NCBI RefSeq assembly: GCF_002775205.1 | Contig: NC_036445.1 | Span: forward strand, 1,694,802 to 1,758,801 | Direction of reading: 5' to 3' | Origin: Xiphophorus maculatus | Taxonomy: Eukaryota > Chordata > Actinopteri > Cyprinodontiformes > Poeciliidae | DNA: 64,000 bases | In this document: positions 61,194-64,000 of the stretch, piece by piece | Numbering within the stretch: the first letter of the stretch is position 1 | How the letters are laid out: each line of letters opens with the position of its first letter | Notes under the pieces: generated by a model | The model's input: the letters and a program-made list of their open reading frames with translations, nothing else | What the model was told of the DNA's origin: nothing | Database searches by the model: none | Translations under genes and position numbers: made by a program

Positions 61194-61320
61194 GGATTTC
61201 AAAAGTACAGCATAGTAAAAATACTCCATAAGTAAAAATACTCCTAAAAATATATATTTCTCCACCAAAAAAGTTACTCGCATAAATATAACTATCTACC
61301 TGACTACAATACAAATTATC
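61194..61320. repeat. Short copy of the 'TACTTGAGTA' repeat family
   Basis: AGTAAAAATACTCC occurs twice, followed by AAAAAGTTACTCGCATAAAT, related to the copies at 11.9 and 52.7 kb. Confidence 0.45.
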
Positions 61321-62000
61321 TTAATAAATACTGGAAACACAGCAAGCATCTAACATAAACGTTTCCTAACAAAGAAAATTGATATTTTTCTTTTATGCAT
61401 AAGTTCCCCTCTGATTATTTAACATTTAGCAACCTGAACTAAAGTCTGACCACATTCAGAGATTAAATCATAAACATAAATGGAGCAGCCAAACCCACTT
61501 ACTTACATTTTTATGTCCATCCAAAAAGTGAACCAACATATTAAATATTGACTTTATCTCATTTTATGTAGTTTCAAACAATCTGCCAGCATTTTATTGT
61601 CTTAAGTTCAAACTTGTTCATACATTTTAGTGGAAAATTTTGCTTTGTGAATGTGGGTTTTTGTGACATAAGAACTATTTCATATCAGATTCTGCACAGA
61701 TGAGTGTACTGGTGAGGCAGGATATAAAAGTAATCTTTCATCATGAAATACTTTAATTTATTGGAATAATCTAGGAGCGGAAATTTTTTCAGTCACATTT
61801 CAGAGATTTCAGCTCTCCTGTGCCACCTGCTGGTTCAACCAGTCACTGCAGGTTAACGTTTCTTCAAACATTAGCACAGCAGGACTCCATTTATACATCT
61901 TTTAATTTAATTTTATTGTCTTAAAGTTTCAAAATGTCTTCTTTGTTTTGAAGGGTTGGTATCTTGAACCTTTTTTGTGCTCTACTCAGAGGAACTACCC
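61321..62000. other. Spacer with no recognised feature
   Basis: AT-rich, no supported exon. A CTGTGCCACCTGCTGG block at 61819-61834 is the only distinctive sequence. Confidence 0.4.
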
Positions 62001-62004
62001 ATTG

Positions 62005-62023
62005 CATCCTGGGAAGTGTAGTA
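62005..62023 (-). promoter_or_regulatory. ZNF143/Staf (SBS)-type binding motif
   Basis: GCATCCTGGGAAGTGTAGT is, in reverse complement, ACTACACTTCCCAGGATGC, an essentially exact match to the vertebrate ACTACA-TTCCCA-GC ZNF143/THAP11 site. Such sites normally lie at promoters. No adjacent gene is readable in the window. Confidence 0.5.
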
Positions 62024-62339
62024 GAAATGCATAAATCAGAGTTGATCAAAACATCAAGACAGTTGAGTAAAATATATCTGCCACATAGAAATCTGTCCTG
62101 ACATGAAAGCACAGTGTATGCATGCCCAAAATATAACATTTATTCTGGCTACAAACATTTTCTCAGATGTTTCATTCAAACATGACAGGAAACGGTTCAA
62201 TAACTGAAAAGGCTGATTATAAGGGGAGGAGCTGCGTTACACCAAACATCACCTGAGCTAAAATATTCCCAACTACACGTTCAAGTTTCCAGTTCTCTCA
62301 ACTCACAGCCCGACAGACAGACAGACGACACCCAGGGTG

Positions 62340-62590
62340 TCCGAATATTCCGACTTTATTCTGGTACCTTTTCGACTTTTTCGCATAATTACAACTTTTT
62401 TTCTCGTATAATCGCGAGTTTCTTCTATAAATTTGACTTGAATCCCGTATGATTATTACTTTCTTCTGGTAATACTACGACATTATCTTAATTTTATCGC
62501 GGTTGTGTTCCTACTTTATTCTCGCGTCATTAGGTCTTTATTCTGGTATTAGTACAGTTTCATTCTCATATTATATGAACAGCACAAGGA
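62340..62590. repeat. Degenerate 'TTATTCTGGTA / TTTTCTCGTA' minisatellite
   Basis: About ten loosely conserved 20-25-bp units built on CTTTATTCTGGTA and TTCTCGTATAAT, the opposite-strand relative of the 3.66-3.93-kb array. Confidence 0.65.
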
Positions 62591-62994
62591 TACCAAAAAT
62601 AAAGCGAACATTTTGAAACCTATTTAAAAAGCATGAATTATGCGCAAACCGAGGAGAGGAGCTTGGAACCGAAGCACACCACAAACAGAGAGAAGATAAT
62701 TACAGGGACATTTAGCTGGTATACATTTACATGAAATGTGTCAAAGTGTTCAGTTTGTTTTCAGAGATTTCTTATAAACGGGTGCAAATAATATCCGGTG
62801 AGGAATGTTTATATAAAGGTCTGCTGTTGCTAATGTTTACAGTCATGAATAAAAAAAAGTCCAAAGAGCAGAGAGTCAGTATTATAAACCATAGACATAA
62901 TAGAACAATAAAAATAATCTTTATATATGTCTGTTATAAACGATGCCAAATAGGACATTCATAACAATACGCTGTGAGTAATGTGATAAAACGC

Positions 62995-63105
62995 CATTCG
63001 ATTGGCTGCGATGAAAACTAGTCCCGCCCTTTTCCAACGATTGTACGTCCGATTGGACAATACGTAGATTCCGGCAGTTTGTTTTCTATACCCAGGATGC
63101 ATTGC
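62995..63105. promoter_or_regulatory. Promoter-like cluster: two CCAAT boxes, GC box, ETS and SBS-like motifs
   Basis: Within 110 bp are two inverted CCAAT boxes (ATTGG at 63001 and 63052), a CCCGCCC GC box (63023-63029), a TTCCGG ETS core and ACCCAGGATGCATTGCGCTAC (63090-63110), which resembles half a ZNF143 site. The cluster stands out from AT-rich surroundings. No start codon exon is seen within the remaining 900 bp, so any gene would continue beyond the window or be non-coding. Confidence 0.4.
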
Positions 63106-63574
63106 GCTACAAAAAAAATCGTGTTAGGATGCATCTGAACAGACTAAATTAAAGCTTTTGATCGTGTTTATCATAGACATGCGGTAATTTTGTCATATTA
63201 AATGACATTGTATCTCGGACAATGGTGTTTTGCTAAATTTAGTAAGCTGATAATTTGCACCGTAAGCAAGAGTGTGTGTCTCGTTTATAAATAGTGTCTA
63301 GACCAGTTGGCTAGTACAGGAATCTTTGCTCTTAAGATATTTGTCTAGTAGGTTTCTCATAATGAGAAGCCCCCATATTTGTTAATATTGAAGTATTTTG
63401 TAAATGATCTACGAATTAAAATTATGTAATATACTCAAGTTAAAAATATGAGCTACATCCACAATGATGTAAGTGAAAAAGAAGACACAATAACTTGAAA
63501 ATCAATAAATACATTTTGATTAATGGTTTGCAAATTATGTCTGGGACAAATAATTTCATTTTAGATATATCCTT

Positions 63575-63775
63575 CATTATATTAAGGGTCATGTTTTGTG
63601 GAGGTTTTGCTGCATACAGTTTGTATGCCAACTCGTGTGGAAGTATTGAAGCAGTGAAGTCAGTTACAAAGTGGCCTAAGGACAACAAAGTGCAGGAGTG
63701 ACGATCACAATCCCTTAATAAAAAATAACTGTGGGCAGAACCGGACCCAGTGAATAACTTCTTACAGAAGAATAC
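63575..63775 (+). mobile_element. Tc1/mariner transposase relic
   Basis: GTGGCCTAAGGACAACAAAG, CGATCACAATCCCTTAATA and CTGTGGGCAGAACCGGACCC follow the order of the catalytic C-terminal region of fish Tc1 transposase genes. Reading frame is broken. Confidence 0.65.
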
Positions 63776-64000
63776 GACATTAAAAATGTATGCAAACTAC
63801 TTTAGATTTGTGCGAGAATATACAAAACATTTTCCCAGGCCATGCAGGCATTCAAAAAATCTCAAACATTTTTTTTTGTTGCCTTTACGGTTAGTCAATT
63901 GTTGCTAAACTGACTTAAAACAGAGTAGATTTATAATCCGACAATGAGGCAAAAAGTGGTTGTCTTTCATATGAACATTGACCGTCATTTTGATGTGTAA

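Overview
This is a stretch of vertebrate nuclear DNA, almost certainly from a ray-finned (teleost) fish. The genes have short GT-AG exons separated by AT-rich introns. The repeats are of fish type: an L2 LINE 3' end, V-SINE/HE1-like tRNA SINEs, hAT-type MITEs and decayed Tc1/mariner copies. The gene set mlf2 - eno2 - atn1 - (zinc finger gene) - tpi1 is the conserved block found on human 12p13. There are no bacterial-style operons, CRISPR arrays or phage genes. Exons were assembled by eye from reading frame, splice signals and remembered human orthologues, and every coding sequence was checked to keep frame across its junctions.

Layout. 1-7.0 kb is gene-free and repeat-rich (L2 fragment, hAT MITE, SINE). 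7.34-16.97 kb (+) is mlf2: 7 coding exons, 246 aa, and an intron in the 3' UTR. 17.2-18.3 kb is a Tc1-like relic with a ~166-bp tandem array. 18.8-27.9 kb (+) is eno2: 12 coding exons, 434 aa, with a non-coding first exon and several fold-back elements in its introns. 28.6-45.5 kb (+) is atn1 (atrophin-1): 9 coding exons, 1701 aa, much longer than the human protein and without a polyglutamine tract. 45.5-50.4 kb is gene-poor. 51.5-52.5 kb (-) is a two-exon C2H2 zinc-finger gene, 285 aa, whose 3' side runs straight into a pair of MITEs. 53.67-59.4 kb (-) is tpi1: 7 exons, 247 aa. 60.7-60.9 kb (-) holds a possible small secreted-peptide exon whose reading frame appears broken. 62-64 kb carries promoter-like motifs (ZNF143-type site, two CCAAT boxes) and a Tc1 relic, but no gene that can be read.

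Function. eno2 and tpi1 are glycolytic enzymes, mlf2 is a small chaperone-associated nuclear/cytoplasmic protein, and atn1 is a nuclear co-repressor. The block is held together by ancestral synteny; nothing here suggests a shared pathway. No wholly new biological system is visible. The observations most worth checking are: an eno2 intron that splits an exon intact in mammals; the long, polyQ-free atrophin; a near-perfect 35-bp hairpin in atn1 intron 1; perfect RFX X-box motifs in a repeat shared by mlf2 and eno2 introns; a datable nested MITE insertion; and the frame-broken secreted-peptide exon.
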